From contig PLCB01000006.1 of NCBI GenBank assembly GCA_003134695.1, positions 99,039 through 163,038 of the forward strand: a stretch of 64,000 bases of DNA, read 5' to 3'. The notes below the pieces were generated by a model. That model worked only from the letters and a program-made list of their open reading frames with translations. It did not search any database and had not been told where the DNA came from. Every line of letters begins with the position of its first letter. Position 1 is the stretch's first letter. Both the position numbers and the translations under genes were made by a program. The DNA comes from Candidatus Zemynaea palustris. GTDB taxonomy: Bacteria; Vulcanimicrobiota; Vulcanimicrobiia; Vulcanimicrobiales; Vulcanimicrobiaceae. Below are positions 16,160 through 24,421 of this stretch, in pieces.

Positions 16160-16722
16160 CCGACGTGGAAGTACTTGAGCGCGCCGAATAAGAGGCCGGT
16201 CAAAATCAAAGCGACCCCGCCCAAGATTCCGGCGCGCTCTTCGGCACGCCGGCCGAGAGCGTGGCCCATTGTCAGACCGAGTGCCGTCGCGGCGATCGAG
16301 AAGCACGCGATCGTGACGAGCGTCACGACCAGCGGGACGCCGATGTAGACGATCGAGAAGCCGACACCGAGCGAGTCGAGGCTGATCGATAGCGACGCGA
16401 CGAACAAGCCGTAACCGCGCGAGAGATCGAAACGCTGTTCCACCTCGCGCACCGTCTCGACGATCATGTAGATTCCGATGGCGACGAGCGCGGCAAATCC
16501 AAGATACCCGGCGACGTCGCCGATCACTTTACCGATCAGCGCGCCGAGCCCGGCGCCGATCAGATTCATCGTCACCTCGGCGGTCGCGAACGCGAGGCCG
16601 ATGCGAATCCTGCCCGCGGCCTGGCCGCGAATTCCGACCCCGACGCAGACGGCGAACACGTCGAGCGCCAGAGAGCCGGCGATCAGGACGACGCGTAGGG
16701 CGGCCAAGAGCATCGCAGCCAC
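16156..16722 (-). CDS. MntP-family manganese efflux pump
   Basis: A 188-residue protein with six hydrophobic segments in two similar halves. Each half carries the family Asp motif: SLALDVFAVCVGVG near the N terminus and SLSISLDSLGVGFS in the fourth helix. This matches MntP (former DUF204), which exports Mn(II). It is translationally coupled to the KamB-like gene, an odd partnership. I see no manganese riboswitch (yybP-ykoY type) in the 42 bases upstream. Confidence 0.75.
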   Translation of the reverse strand: MAAMLLAALRVVLIAGSLALDVFAVCVGVGIRGQAAGRIRIGLAFATAEVTMNLIGAGLGALIGKVIGDVAGYLGFAALVAIGIYMIVETVREVEQRFDLSRGYGLFVASLSISLDSLGVGFSIVYIGVPLVVTLVTIACFSIAATALGLTMGHALGRRAEERAGILGGVALILTGLLFGALKYFHVG

Positions 16723-16764
16723 TACTGCACGAGTCGAGGCGCTCCCCGCGAAGCGCGGGCCGGA

Positions 16765-17184
16765 TTAGACGCTGATGGTCGCGATCGGACGCCCGAGCAG
16801 GAAGCCGATCGTGTGTCGCAGTTGCGCCAACGTGAACGGCTTGTTCAAGAACGCGTCGGCGCCGGCTTCACGCGCTCGCACGTCAATCGACGCGCGATCG
16901 TGGCCGCTGATCATGAGGATCGGCGTTTTCTGCGTGCGCGGCTCGGTGGCGCGAACGCGCTTCACGAACTCGAGGCCGCTGATTCCCGGCAGCATGAAAT
17001 CAGAGATGATCGCATCGAACGGCGGCTCTTCCACGAGCAACGCCAACGCGCTCTCGGCATCGTGCACGGTCGTAACGTGCGCGACGGGACGAAGAACGAG
17101 CGCGAGCAGCGAACAGACCGCGGCGTCGTCGTCCGCGATCAAGACCCGCTGGCGCGCCGGTATGCCGGGTGCGAGAGATTCCAC
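16765..17184 (-). CDS. single-domain response regulator (receiver)
   Basis: A CheY-like receiver domain: the acidic pocket VLIADDDAAV, the phospho-acceptor Asp in ISDFMLPGISG, Ser in LMISGHD and Lys in FLNKPF. No output domain follows. The start is uncertain. The open frame reaches an ATG at 17289, but that would collide with the divergent permease start, so I prefer GTG 17184, 12 codons before the first strand (139 residues). No histidine kinase is adjacent. Confidence 0.75.
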   Translation of the reverse strand: MESLAPGIPARQRVLIADDDAAVCSLLALVLRPVAHVTTVHDAESALALLVEEPPFDAIISDFMLPGISGLEFVKRVRATEPRTQKTPILMISGHDRASIDVRAREAGADAFLNKPFTLAQLRHTIGFLLGRPIATISV

Positions 17185-17287
17185 GGTGAAGGCTTCGGCG
17201 TTTCCGTCCTGCCCGGCCTCGGCAAGCGGGCACGTTGTCCGTAAAGTTTTTGTAGGGATGGGTGCGTCCGGCCTCGCAGAGCGCCGC

Positions 17288-18043
17288 ATGACGCCGATGC
17301 GCGCCGCGCTGCTGCTCCTGCTCGTCCTCTTTTTGGCCCCACTGGTAAATCTGGTGCTGGCCGTGCCGCCCGCCGAAATAGCAGCTGCTATCAGCGCGCC
17401 GGCGACGCTCGCGGCGATTCGCGTCTCGCTGTTCGCGTCGCTGGCCGCGGTCGCGCTCGCGAGCGCGCTCGGCGTTCCGGCGGCTTACGCGCTTTCGCGC
17501 GCGACGCAAACGTGGCGCACCATCTTGTTATTCTTGTTCGCGCTTCCGCTCGCGCTGCCGCCGGTCGCTTCGGGAATCTTGTTGCTCGGCGTCTTCGGCG
17601 CGCGCCGCCCGTTCGGAGCATGGCTCGGCGCGCACGGCATCGGCATCGTCGACACGTTCGCCGGCGTCGCCATCAGCGAGTTTTTCGTCGCCGGTTCGCT
17701 CGTCGCGATCGCTTCGACCGCCGCTTTCAGCGAAATCGACCCGACCTACGAAGAAGCCGCGCGCACGCTCGGCGCTTCCCCGGCACGCGTCTTTCTGCGC
17801 GTCGCGCTACCGCTCGCCGCACCGGGCATCGTCGCAGGGATGCTGCTGGCCTGGCTGCGCGCACTCGGCGAATACGGCGCAACGTCGGTGGTGGCGTATC
17901 ATCCCGCGTCGCTGCCGATTGAATTGTACGTCGCGCTTTCGGCCGACGGCGTGACGCGCGCGCTCGCGCTGGCGGAAGCGTTCTTCGTGCTCACCGCGCT
18001 CGCGATCGGTTCGATCTGGCTCCTGCGAAGGCGCCTAACGTAG
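17288..18043 (+). CDS. molybdate/tungstate-type ABC transporter permease
   Basis: A 251-residue binding-protein-dependent permease of the ModB/WtpB/CysT group, with about six helices and the EAA coupling loop YEEAARTLGASPARVFLRVALPLAAPGI. LRALGEYGATSVVAYHPASLPIELYVAL resembles molybdate and tungstate permeases. No ATPase or binding protein is beside it, so the substrate is unproven. Upstream in-frame sequence belongs to the opposite-strand response regulator; the start is ATG 17288 or ATG 17297, both with weak ribosome sites. Confidence 0.82.
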   Translation: MTPMRAALLLLLVLFLAPLVNLVLAVPPAEIAAAISAPATLAAIRVSLFASLAAVALASALGVPAAYALSRATQTWRTILLFLFALPLALPPVASGILLLGVFGARRPFGAWLGAHGIGIVDTFAGVAISEFFVAGSLVAIASTAAFSEIDPTYEEAARTLGASPARVFLRVALPLAAPGIVAGMLLAWLRALGEYGATSVVAYHPASLPIELYVALSADGVTRALALAEAFFVLTALAIGSIWLLRRRLT

Positions 18044-18044
18044 C

Positions 18045-18911
18045 GTGCTGACGTCGTTGCAAGCGCGCTTCTTCTTTCTCGCCAAGCGATTCGTCGCCGG
18101 CGAGACGATCGATTCCGCCCTCGACGCCGTCCGTGCGCTCAACGCACAGGGTATGACGGCGACCCTGGATTTCTTGGGCGAAGACATCGCCGATTGGACC
18201 GAAGCGCAACGAACGCGCGACGTTTACCTCGAGATGCTGGCGGCGATCGAACGCTCGGGCGTGCAAAGTAACGTGTCGGTGAAATTGACGGCGCTGGGTC
18301 TGTTGGTCGATTTCGATCGGTGCTCGCAACACCTCACCGAAATCGTCGAACGCGCCGCACGCTTGCCCGATCCGTTCGTCCGGATCGACATGGAGGGCTC
18401 GGCCGTCACCCAAGCGACGCTGGACGTCTTCGAGCACGTCTTCACGCAGCATCCCAACGTCGGGCCGGTGCTGCAAGCCTATCTACGCCGTTCGCCACGC
18501 GACGTCGAACGCGCGATCGGACTCGGCGCGCGCGTCCGGCTCTGCAAGGGCGCGTACCGCGAGGCCGCCGAGATTGCGTATCAAGAGATGGCGACGATCC
18601 GACGCGAGTATCTGCGGATGGCGGAAGCATTGCTGTCCCGTGGCGTTTACCCGGCGATTGCGACGCACGACGAGCGCCTGATCGCCGCGGTCAAGACGCA
18701 CGCCGGGGAGAACCGCATCGCTGCCGAGAGTTTCGAGTTTCAGATGCTCTACGGCGTCCGTCCCGCACTGCAGCGGAGCCTGGTAGCCGACGGTTACCGC
18801 GTACGGATCTACGTTCCGTTCGGAACGCATTGGGCCGGCTATTTCTATCGTCGCATCATCGAACGTCGCGAGAACGCGCTCTTCGTCTTACGCTCACTGA
18901 TCTCGCGTTAA
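18045..18911 (+). CDS. proline dehydrogenase (stand-alone), copy 2
   Basis: A 288-residue paralogue of the ProDH at 11231-12157, on the other strand. Same ordered motifs: FVAGETIDSAL, VSVKLTALG, VRIDMEGSAVT, VGPVLQAYLRRS, VRLCKGAYRE, IATHDE, FEFQMLYGVRP, YVPFGTHWAGYFYRRIIERR. It begins with GTG, 1 base after the ABC permease stop, so it is probably co-transcribed with that permease. Its 3' end overlaps the convergent HEAT-cyclophilin gene by 18 bp. Confidence 0.92.
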   Translation: MLTSLQARFFFLAKRFVAGETIDSALDAVRALNAQGMTATLDFLGEDIADWTEAQRTRDVYLEMLAAIERSGVQSNVSVKLTALGLLVDFDRCSQHLTEIVERAARLPDPFVRIDMEGSAVTQATLDVFEHVFTQHPNVGPVLQAYLRRSPRDVERAIGLGARVRLCKGAYREAAEIAYQEMATIRREYLRMAEALLSRGVYPAIATHDERLIAAVKTHAGENRIAAESFEFQMLYGVRPALQRSLVADGYRVRIYVPFGTHWAGYFYRRIIERRENALFVLRSLISR

Positions 18912-20345
18912 GCGCTCGACGCTGATCATGCGATCGCTTTCGATCAGGCGTGCGATCGTATTCATCCCGCTTTCGACCTCGCCGAAAACGGTGAAGTCGC
19001 GGTCGAGATGGAGTTGCGGCGACACCGTGAGGTAGAACTGCGTCCCCGCGGAATCCCGCACGGCGCGGCCGTCCTTGTAATTGAGGCCCATCGAGATGAC
19101 GCCCGTGCGTTGCTCGATCGGATTCTCTTCGGCAGGGATCGAGTAGCCGGCGTCACCCTCGCCGTTGTCGTGCGGATCGCCGGTCTGCACGACGAAATCG
19201 GGGACGATGCGGAACCAGCGGTTGCCGTTATAGTATCCGCTGTCGGCGAGTTTGAGAAAATTCGCGACGCTGATCGGCGCCCATTCCGGATAGAGGCGAA
19301 CGACGATGTCGCCTTTGGTCGTTCGGATGCGGACGCGCGGGTGCTTACCGGGCAGTGGCCCGTTCATCTGCGCGGCGCCCGTCGGAACGAACGGCACCGA
19401 ATCCAACACGTCGCCGAGTCCCGGCGCTTGGGGCTTCGGCGGCGGACCCGGCCTTTGCGGAAAGGCCGTCTCGCGATTGGGCCGATCGGGCGGCGGCAGA
19501 TGCAGATCGGGCGGAAGCGAGGTGAGGTGATCGGTCGGCGGCTGCTTGGCAAGCGCGCGTAACGCTTCGCGCGCCTGGAGTTGCACGCGCCACGATGGAT
19601 CGTTCGTCAGCGGCGTGAGCAGGAGCGTCGCGTCGGCGTCGGTGCGTCTCCCCCAGGCCCGCACCGCTTCGATACGCACCAACTCGCTCGGATCGCCGAG
19701 CGCGCGCGCAAGCGGTTCGCGCTCGACGCGCGTCGCGTATCCGCGGAAAATCGTCCACATCACGTGCCAGCGGACCGTCGTATTGCGTTCGCTCTCGAAC
19801 GCGGTCACGAGGGCCGTCGCGATCGCGTCCGCTTCGCTCGACGTGCGAAACGCGTCGAGCGCCGCCGCGGCATGTCCTCGCACGGCCGGATCCTTGTCAC
19901 CGCGCATCAGCGCGATTAGCGTCTCGGCGGCTCCGCCCGGTGCGGTCGTCTGCGCCGCAGCAATTCTTCCGATCGCATCGGCGGCCGCATAACGAACCGC
20001 GGAATTCGCGTCGTCCAGGGCCAGACGGCGCTCGCCGGCTAGCGCGTCGGGATCTTCTAGCAGGCCGAGCGCGTAGGCGATCATCGCGCGCACCGACGGG
20101 TCGCTCGCTTTCACGAGGTGCGAGCGCAGTGTAGCCCGGGCCGCGGGGCGCTTCGAACGTCCCAGCGCCAGGGCGGCGCGCGCCGCCGTCGCCGGTTGGC
20201 CGTCGAGCAAGACCACGAGCGCAGGGTCGGCCGCCCGGCGACCTTCTGCCGTCAGGATCGCTCGCTCGGTTGGTGGCGGCGCCGCCAGGGCTAGCGCCCC
20301 GCCCAAAAGGGGTACAAGGATGGCGAGGACAGGCATCAACTTCAC
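18894..20345 (-). CDS. secreted HEAT-repeat protein with C-terminal cyclophilin domain
   Basis: About 483 residues. A signal peptide (KLMPVLAILVPLLGGALALA) is followed by 5-7 HEAT-like helical repeats (about 40-270; for example DPSVRAMIAYALGLLEDPDAL), a Pro-rich linker (about 275-330), and a cyclophilin-type peptidyl-prolyl isomerase domain. The latter shows IRTTKGDIVVRLYPEWAPISVANF, NRWFRIVPDFVVQTGDP and FTVFGEVESGM. The HEAT part probably binds a client and the cyclophilin part isomerises prolines in the periplasm; that is inference. The start is GTG 20345 or ATG 20336. Confidence 0.8.
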   Translation of the reverse strand: MKLMPVLAILVPLLGGALALAAPPPTERAILTAEGRRAADPALVVLLDGQPATAARAALALGRSKRPAARATLRSHLVKASDPSVRAMIAYALGLLEDPDALAGERRLALDDANSAVRYAAADAIGRIAAAQTTAPGGAAETLIALMRGDKDPAVRGHAAAALDAFRTSSEADAIATALVTAFESERNTTVRWHVMWTIFRGYATRVEREPLARALGDPSELVRIEAVRAWGRRTDADATLLLTPLTNDPSWRVQLQAREALRALAKQPPTDHLTSLPPDLHLPPPDRPNRETAFPQRPGPPPKPQAPGLGDVLDSVPFVPTGAAQMNGPLPGKHPRVRIRTTKGDIVVRLYPEWAPISVANFLKLADSGYYNGNRWFRIVPDFVVQTGDPHDNGEGDAGYSIPAEENPIEQRTGVISMGLNYKDGRAVRDSAGTQFYLTVSPQLHLDRDFTVFGEVESGMNTIARLIESDRMISVERLTRDQ

Positions 20346-20453
20346 GAAGTCTGGACCAACTTTCCGGGGCGCGACTACGTTGATAATCGCAGGCTCCCGT
20401 CCCCGACCCTCTACGTCAGGGCGAGCGGGCCGAACTCCCCTCAGGAAAAGATA

Positions 20454-20807
20454 ATGGAAGGTACACCCTCGATGGCGACTCCCAAGCGCAAACCCGGCGG
20501 CGGCATGACCGTCCGTGAAGCCGGACAAAAAGGCGGTGAAACCGTCAAGCGCAAGTACGGCCCGGAATTCTACGAACAGATCGGCCGCAAGGGCGGCGAG
20601 GCGACGAAGTTAGCTCACGGCCACGAATTCTACGAACAGATCGGAAAGAAGGGCGGCAAGAAGGGCGGCGAAGCCACGCGCGATCGCTACGGACCGTCGT
20701 TCTATGAAGAGATCGGCCAAAAGGGCGGTCAGAAGGTCAAGCAATTAATCGAGGAAGGCAAGAGGGCCGCAGCTGCGGCCGCGGCACGCGAGAAAAAAGC
20801 CTCGTAG
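20454..20807 (+). CDS. KGG-repeat stress protein
   Basis: A 117-residue hydrophilic protein with repeats of about 20 residues of the form EAGQKGGETVKRKYGPEFYEQIG; the KGG and (E/S)FYE(Q/E)IG cores recur three times. The C terminus is an Ala/Lys-rich helix. It belongs to the GsiB-like KGG family, often induced by starvation, heat or desiccation. Start is ATG 20454, with AGGAAAA before it, or ATG 20472. It overlaps the next gene by one base. Confidence 0.85.
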   Translation: MEGTPSMATPKRKPGGGMTVREAGQKGGETVKRKYGPEFYEQIGRKGGEATKLAHGHEFYEQIGKKGGKKGGEATRDRYGPSFYEEIGQKGGQKVKQLIEEGKRAAAAAAAREKKAS

Positions 20808-21604
20808 TGTACCTTCGCGCGCGCGGCGCGCTGGCCGCGTTGGCTTTCGCGGCGTCAATCTGCGGATCGGCGCCGCCGGCTCACGCCCTCCCCGCACCGG
20901 AACCGCCGCGCGGAAGACCGACGTTCGCACCGACGGCCGTGCCGACGAATGCGCTCGTGTTGCCGGTAGGCTCCCCGATCGATTTCGTCCTCGACGACGT
21001 GATGAGTTCGAGCAAATCGAAGGCGGGACAAACGATTCACATGCACCTGCGCAATCCGCTGGTCCTCAACGGCGTCACGCTCGCCAAGGCCGACACGCCC
21101 GCGACCCTGCGGATTCTCGGAGCGCACCGTGCGACCGCGGGCGACAACGACGGCTCCCTCCAGATCGCGATCCAGCCGCTCGAGCTAGGGAGCTACGGAG
21201 CCCTGCCGATTCGGGCGAATCACGAGTATCTCACGATCGAACACACGGGCGGTCAACTCGCGACGCGCGCGACGAGCGACACGATCACCGACATCTTCCT
21301 TCCGGGCGCCGTCTTGTACAACGCGCTGCGGAAAGGACGCGACTTCGTGCTGCCGGCCGGCGCCATATTGCGGGCACAAACTGCGGCGATGGTCGACGCG
21401 TCCGATCCCAAAGCGGTCTCCATCGTGATCCCGCATCCGATGGTGCTCAACCAGGATACTCCTCACGCGGACTTCACGCCGGCCCCGATCTATACGCCGC
21501 AGCCACCGCCGCCGAAGAAGACTCCGGTTCCGAAGAAGACCGCGCCGCCGCCACCGGCTCCGACCGAGGCGCCCCCCGCGCCCAGCGCGACAGGGACCGG
21601 CTAA
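20807..21604 (+). CDS. secreted protein with Pro-rich C-terminal tail, unknown function
   Basis: 265 residues. A signal peptide (to about residue 28, AHA), a Pro/Thr-rich segment, then a beta-rich globular part (about 45-205; PIDFVLDDVMSSSKSKAGQTIHMHLRNPLVLNGV) and a C-terminal tail of PPPPKKTPVPKK-type repeats. The GTG start overlaps the KGG stop by one base, suggesting one operon. I recognise no catalytic motif. The tail may span or attach to the cell wall. Confidence 0.7.
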   Translation: MYLRARGALAALAFAASICGSAPPAHALPAPEPPRGRPTFAPTAVPTNALVLPVGSPIDFVLDDVMSSSKSKAGQTIHMHLRNPLVLNGVTLAKADTPATLRILGAHRATAGDNDGSLQIAIQPLELGSYGALPIRANHEYLTIEHTGGQLATRATSDTITDIFLPGAVLYNALRKGRDFVLPAGAILRAQTAAMVDASDPKAVSIVIPHPMVLNQDTPHADFTPAPIYTPQPPPPKKTPVPKKTAPPPPAPTEAPPAPSATGTG

Positions 21605-21626
21605 GGACGAGGCGCAGACGGCTCGC

Positions 21627-22280
21627 ATGAAGTGTATTCTTGCGAGCCTCGTAGTCTTTTTCGGAGCCTTCAGCGTCGCGGGCGCGGCCGACACAAAAAT
21701 GTCCGGCATACCGACCGCGAGCGAGGTGCCGTTCGTCGCCAAGATTAGCGCCGATTTGCAGTCGCGCTTCCCGACACTGGATTCCGCGCGGCGTGCCGGC
21801 TACGTTCGTTTTACCAACGAAGATGACACCGGCTCGATCTCGTACGCGAACAACCATTGGACCAGCGTCGATGAGGCGCACCCGAGCCAGCTCTGGTACG
21901 ACGTGAACGGCCGCCTGCTCGGAGCCGATTTCTCGGTGTTGCAAGCCGACTCGGCGGAGGCGCCGCAAAAGTGGGGCGTCGATCCGCGCCGCTGGATCAA
22001 GATCGGCGCGCACGATCACTACGGCCTGGTAGGTCCGAACGGAACGACGATCTACAGCGGCATGGGAATGCGCCGGCTGCCGGCCGGAGCGACGCTGGAA
22101 CATCCGACGCCCGACTTGCTCGTCGCGGCCGGCGTCGCCAAGAGCGTCGCCGACGTGCGCTTCGTCTTCCTCTTCCCCGCGATCTGGGATCTTCAGGTTT
22201 GGGTGCTGCCCAACTCAAACGGCGCCTTCGCCGAAATGAACCCCGACGTGAAACCGGTTAAGGGCGGCGGATCGAGCTAG
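21627..22280 (+). CDS. secreted protein, unknown function
   Basis: 217 residues with a signal peptide (MKCILASLVVFFGAFSVAGA). The body is rich in Trp, Gly and Asp and repeats phrases such as YVRFTNEDDTGSISYANNHWTS and WGVDPRRWIKIGAHDHYGLV, suggesting a beta-sandwich or small barrel. It follows the previous secreted protein by 22 bases on the same strand. No known motif recognised. Confidence 0.7.
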   Translation: MKCILASLVVFFGAFSVAGAADTKMSGIPTASEVPFVAKISADLQSRFPTLDSARRAGYVRFTNEDDTGSISYANNHWTSVDEAHPSQLWYDVNGRLLGADFSVLQADSAEAPQKWGVDPRRWIKIGAHDHYGLVGPNGTTIYSGMGMRRLPAGATLEHPTPDLLVAAGVAKSVADVRFVFLFPAIWDLQVWVLPNSNGAFAEMNPDVKPVKGGGSS

Positions 22281-22310
22281 ACGCGCGGCCCTTCGGCGAC
22301 GTGACATTGC

Positions 22311-23081
22311 CTAGCAGTTGCTAGCGACGACCTCCGCCTTGGTGGTGGCGCTACTCTCGGCGTCGCCGATGCGATCGCGTTGCGTCTGCATCCGCAGATA
22401 GCTGCGGATGTCACGCCGTTCGGCGGGATCCGTATCGATGAAATTGATGTCGCTCGGCGCGCCGACCGCGGGCGGCCCCGGTGTGGTCAGCGTCGGCGTG
22501 GAGGCGGCCAGCATCTGCGTGAACGAGCTCGGACCCTCGCCCTTCGAGGCGGCCATCTCCATCATCACGTGGATCACGGAAAGCGTGTCCAGCTCGATCT
22601 GGTGCTGCCGGTCGTAACTCTTCTGCAGTTGCGCCGCGACCTCGTGAGCTTGCTTCGCTTCTTCCGGATCTTTGGTCAGTTCGGCGGCTCGGCGCACCTG
22701 GTTGATCTGCTCCTGGAGTTGCGGTAGCTGCTGTTGCAGAGCTTTCACGTAGGCCATCAATTTGACGCGATCGTCGGAGAGCACCAAGTCGCCGCCGACC
22801 TGCCGGAAGTGTCTCTCGAGGTTGCCTAGCGTGAAGTCGACGTACGAGATGTCCGCGTCGTTGGCGAGCATGATCCGCGCCGAGTTGTTGAAGCGCGTGA
22901 TGAACGCCTTGCAGAAACTGGTGATCGCTCGGACGCGGCCGATCTCGCGTAGCGGTTCCTTCGGCGTCGCCGTCGGGAGCGGCGCCACACTCGTTTGAAG
23001 CGCTGTAGGGCTCGGAGCCGGTCCGGGCGGTTCGATCACGCCGAGCATCAATGCGCCGGCGACCGCCAACTCCCGTAGCAT
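22311..23081 (-). CDS. exported coiled-coil protein, unknown function
   Basis: 256 residues. A hydrophobic N terminus (MLRELAVAGALMLGVI) and a Pro/Thr linker are followed by a helical middle (about 60-190) with heptad-like text VKALQQQLPQLQEQINQVRRAAEL and a His-rich helix, then a low-complexity tail. It starts 3 bases after rpoD, with GGAG inside the rpoD end, so it is probably co-transcribed with the sigma factor gene. Function unknown. Confidence 0.7.
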   Translation of the reverse strand: MLRELAVAGALMLGVIEPPGPAPSPTALQTSVAPLPTATPKEPLREIGRVRAITSFCKAFITRFNNSARIMLANDADISYVDFTLGNLERHFRQVGGDLVLSDDRVKLMAYVKALQQQLPQLQEQINQVRRAAELTKDPEEAKQAHEVAAQLQKSYDRQHQIELDTLSVIHVMMEMAASKGEGPSSFTQMLAASTPTLTTPGPPAVGAPSDINFIDTDPAERRDIRSYLRMQTQRDRIGDAESSATTKAEVVASNC

Positions 23082-23083
23082 CG

Positions 23084-24256
23084 CTACTCCGAAGACCAGT
23101 AATCCTTGAGGGCCTTCCCTCGCGAGGGATGCCGCAGCTTGCGCAACGCTTTCGCTTCGATCTGCCGGATGCGTTCGCGCGTTACGCCGAACTCCTGGCC
23201 GACTTCCTCGAGCGTGCGCTGATGACCGTCCTCGAGTCCGAAGCGCAAGACCAGGACCTTCCGTTCGCGCTCGGTCAGGTTCTTGAGAACGTCGGCCATC
23301 TTCTCTTTGAGAAGCATGACCGAAGCCGCTTCAGCCGGCGCGACGGCTTCCTGATCCTCGATGAAGTCGCCGAGATGGGAGTCTTCTTCTTCGCCGATCG
23401 GCGTCTCGAGGGAGATCGGCTCCTGCGAGATCTTGATGACCTCGCGAACTTTTTCCGGCGTGAGCCCCATCTCGCCCGCGATTTCCTCGACCGTCGGATC
23501 GCGACCGAGCTCTTGCAGCAATTGGCGCGAGACTTTGATCAGCCGGTTGATCGTTTCAACCATGTGGACCGGGATGCGGATCGTCCGCGCCTGATCGGCC
23601 AGCGCGCGTGTGATTGCCTGACGAATCCACCACGTGGCGTAGGTCGAGAACTTGTAGCCCTTGCGATAGTCGAATTTCTCGACGGCCCTGATCAAGCCGA
23701 GGTTGCCTTCTTGGATGAGATCCAAGAACAGCATGCCGCGGCCGACATACTTCTTCGCAATCGATACCACGAGCCGAAGATTCGCTTCCGTCAGCTTGCG
23801 CTTGGCCTCGAAGCCGCCTTCGATCGTCTCGTTGCTCGCGCTGCCGTTCTTCTGCGCCTCGAGTTCGCCGGCTTCAATCGCCATCGCCAACGTTTTCTCT
23901 TCGTGCATCGAGAGCAGGGGCACGCGTCCGATCTCCTTGAGATACATTCGGACCGGATCGTCGAGCGAAAGGCCGGCAGGCAACGCGCCGGCGTCGTCGC
24001 CATCGGACGCGGGCTTCTCTTCCTTCTGCTCGTCGACGACCTCGATGCCGCGACCAGCCAAATCTTCGAAGAGCTCGTCGATGCGCTCGGGATTGACGTC
24101 CTCGACATTTTCGAAGACGGCGTTGATTTCTTCATACGTCAGCGACTTGAGCCGCTGTCCGCGGTCGATCAGCTTCTTGATCGCTTCTTCGAGCGTCGTC
24201 GGAGCGGGCGCCTCTGCCGCAGCCGACTGCGCGTTATTGGTCTTCTTGCGTGCCAT
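23084..24256 (-). CDS. rpoD: primary sigma factor RpoD (sigma-70)
   Basis: 390 residues with regions 1.1 (short), 1.2, 2, 3 and 4. Region 1.2: [18 protein letters not shown]. Region 2: [63 protein letters not shown] (core binding, -10 recognition and melting). Region 4: [23 protein letters not shown] with helix-turn-helix [20 protein letters not shown]. It is shorter than E. coli RpoD because the non-conserved insert is missing. Start is ATG 24256 with a near-perfect AAGGAGGTGA ribosome site. It follows dnaG on the same strand, the old macromolecular-synthesis order. Confidence 0.97.
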   Translation of the reverse strand: MARKKTNNAQSAAAEAPAPTTLEEAIKKLIDRGQRLKSLTYEEINAVFENVEDVNPERIDELFEDLAGRGIEVVDEQKEEKPASDGDDAGALPAGLSLDDPVRMYLKEIGRVPLLSMHEEKTLAMAIEAGELEAQKNGSASNETIEGGFEAKRKLTEANLRLVVSIAKKYVGRGMLFLDLIQEGNLGLIRAVEKFDYRKGYKFSTYATWWIRQAITRALADQARTIRIPVHMVETINRLIKVSRQLLQELGRDPTVEEIAGEMGLTPEKVREVIKISQEPISLETPIGEEEDSHLGDFIEDQEAVAPAEAASVMLLKEKMADVLKNLTERERKVLVLRFGLEDGHQRTLEEVGQEFGVTRERIRQIEAKALRKLRHPSRGKALKDYWSSE

Positions 24257-24421
24257 ATTCTTGGATCTCACCTCCTTTCGGTTTGAATGGCGGCACACGT
24301 TGCGTGCCGCTTGGCGCTACGTGACGCTTCGCGAACGCTCGCGACGATGCCGCTCGCACTCGCTTGCGTCACTGCACGCCCCCACACCACTTCGCGGCGT
24401 GGGCCCCCATCACTTTGTGGC
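24257..24421 (-). promoter_or_regulatory. structured dnaG-rpoD intergenic leader
   Basis: The 165 bases between dnaG and rpoD hold several inverted repeats. GCGGCAC/GTGCCGC (24292-24312, 7-bp stem, 7-base loop) lies just before the ribosome site. Farther upstream GTGACGC and GCGTCAC form long outer arms around a TCGCGA/TCGCGA hairpin. No clear -35/-10 pair was found. It may hold a processing site or an RNA-controlled leader for rpoD; inference only. Confidence 0.4.

Noticed and set aside
16775-17287. 170-codon N-terminal extension of the ABC permease
   Set aside because: Ser/Arg-rich and antisense to the response regulator; the permease signal-like first helix starts at 17288-17297.
20478-20770. 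KGG repeats considered as a DNA repeat array
   Set aside because: They are coding repeats of a GsiB-like protein, not spacer-repeat units, so not CRISPR.
23051-24286. 411-codon plus-strand frame opposite rpoD
   Set aside because: Composition is the reverse image of sigma-70 helices; rpoD is certain.
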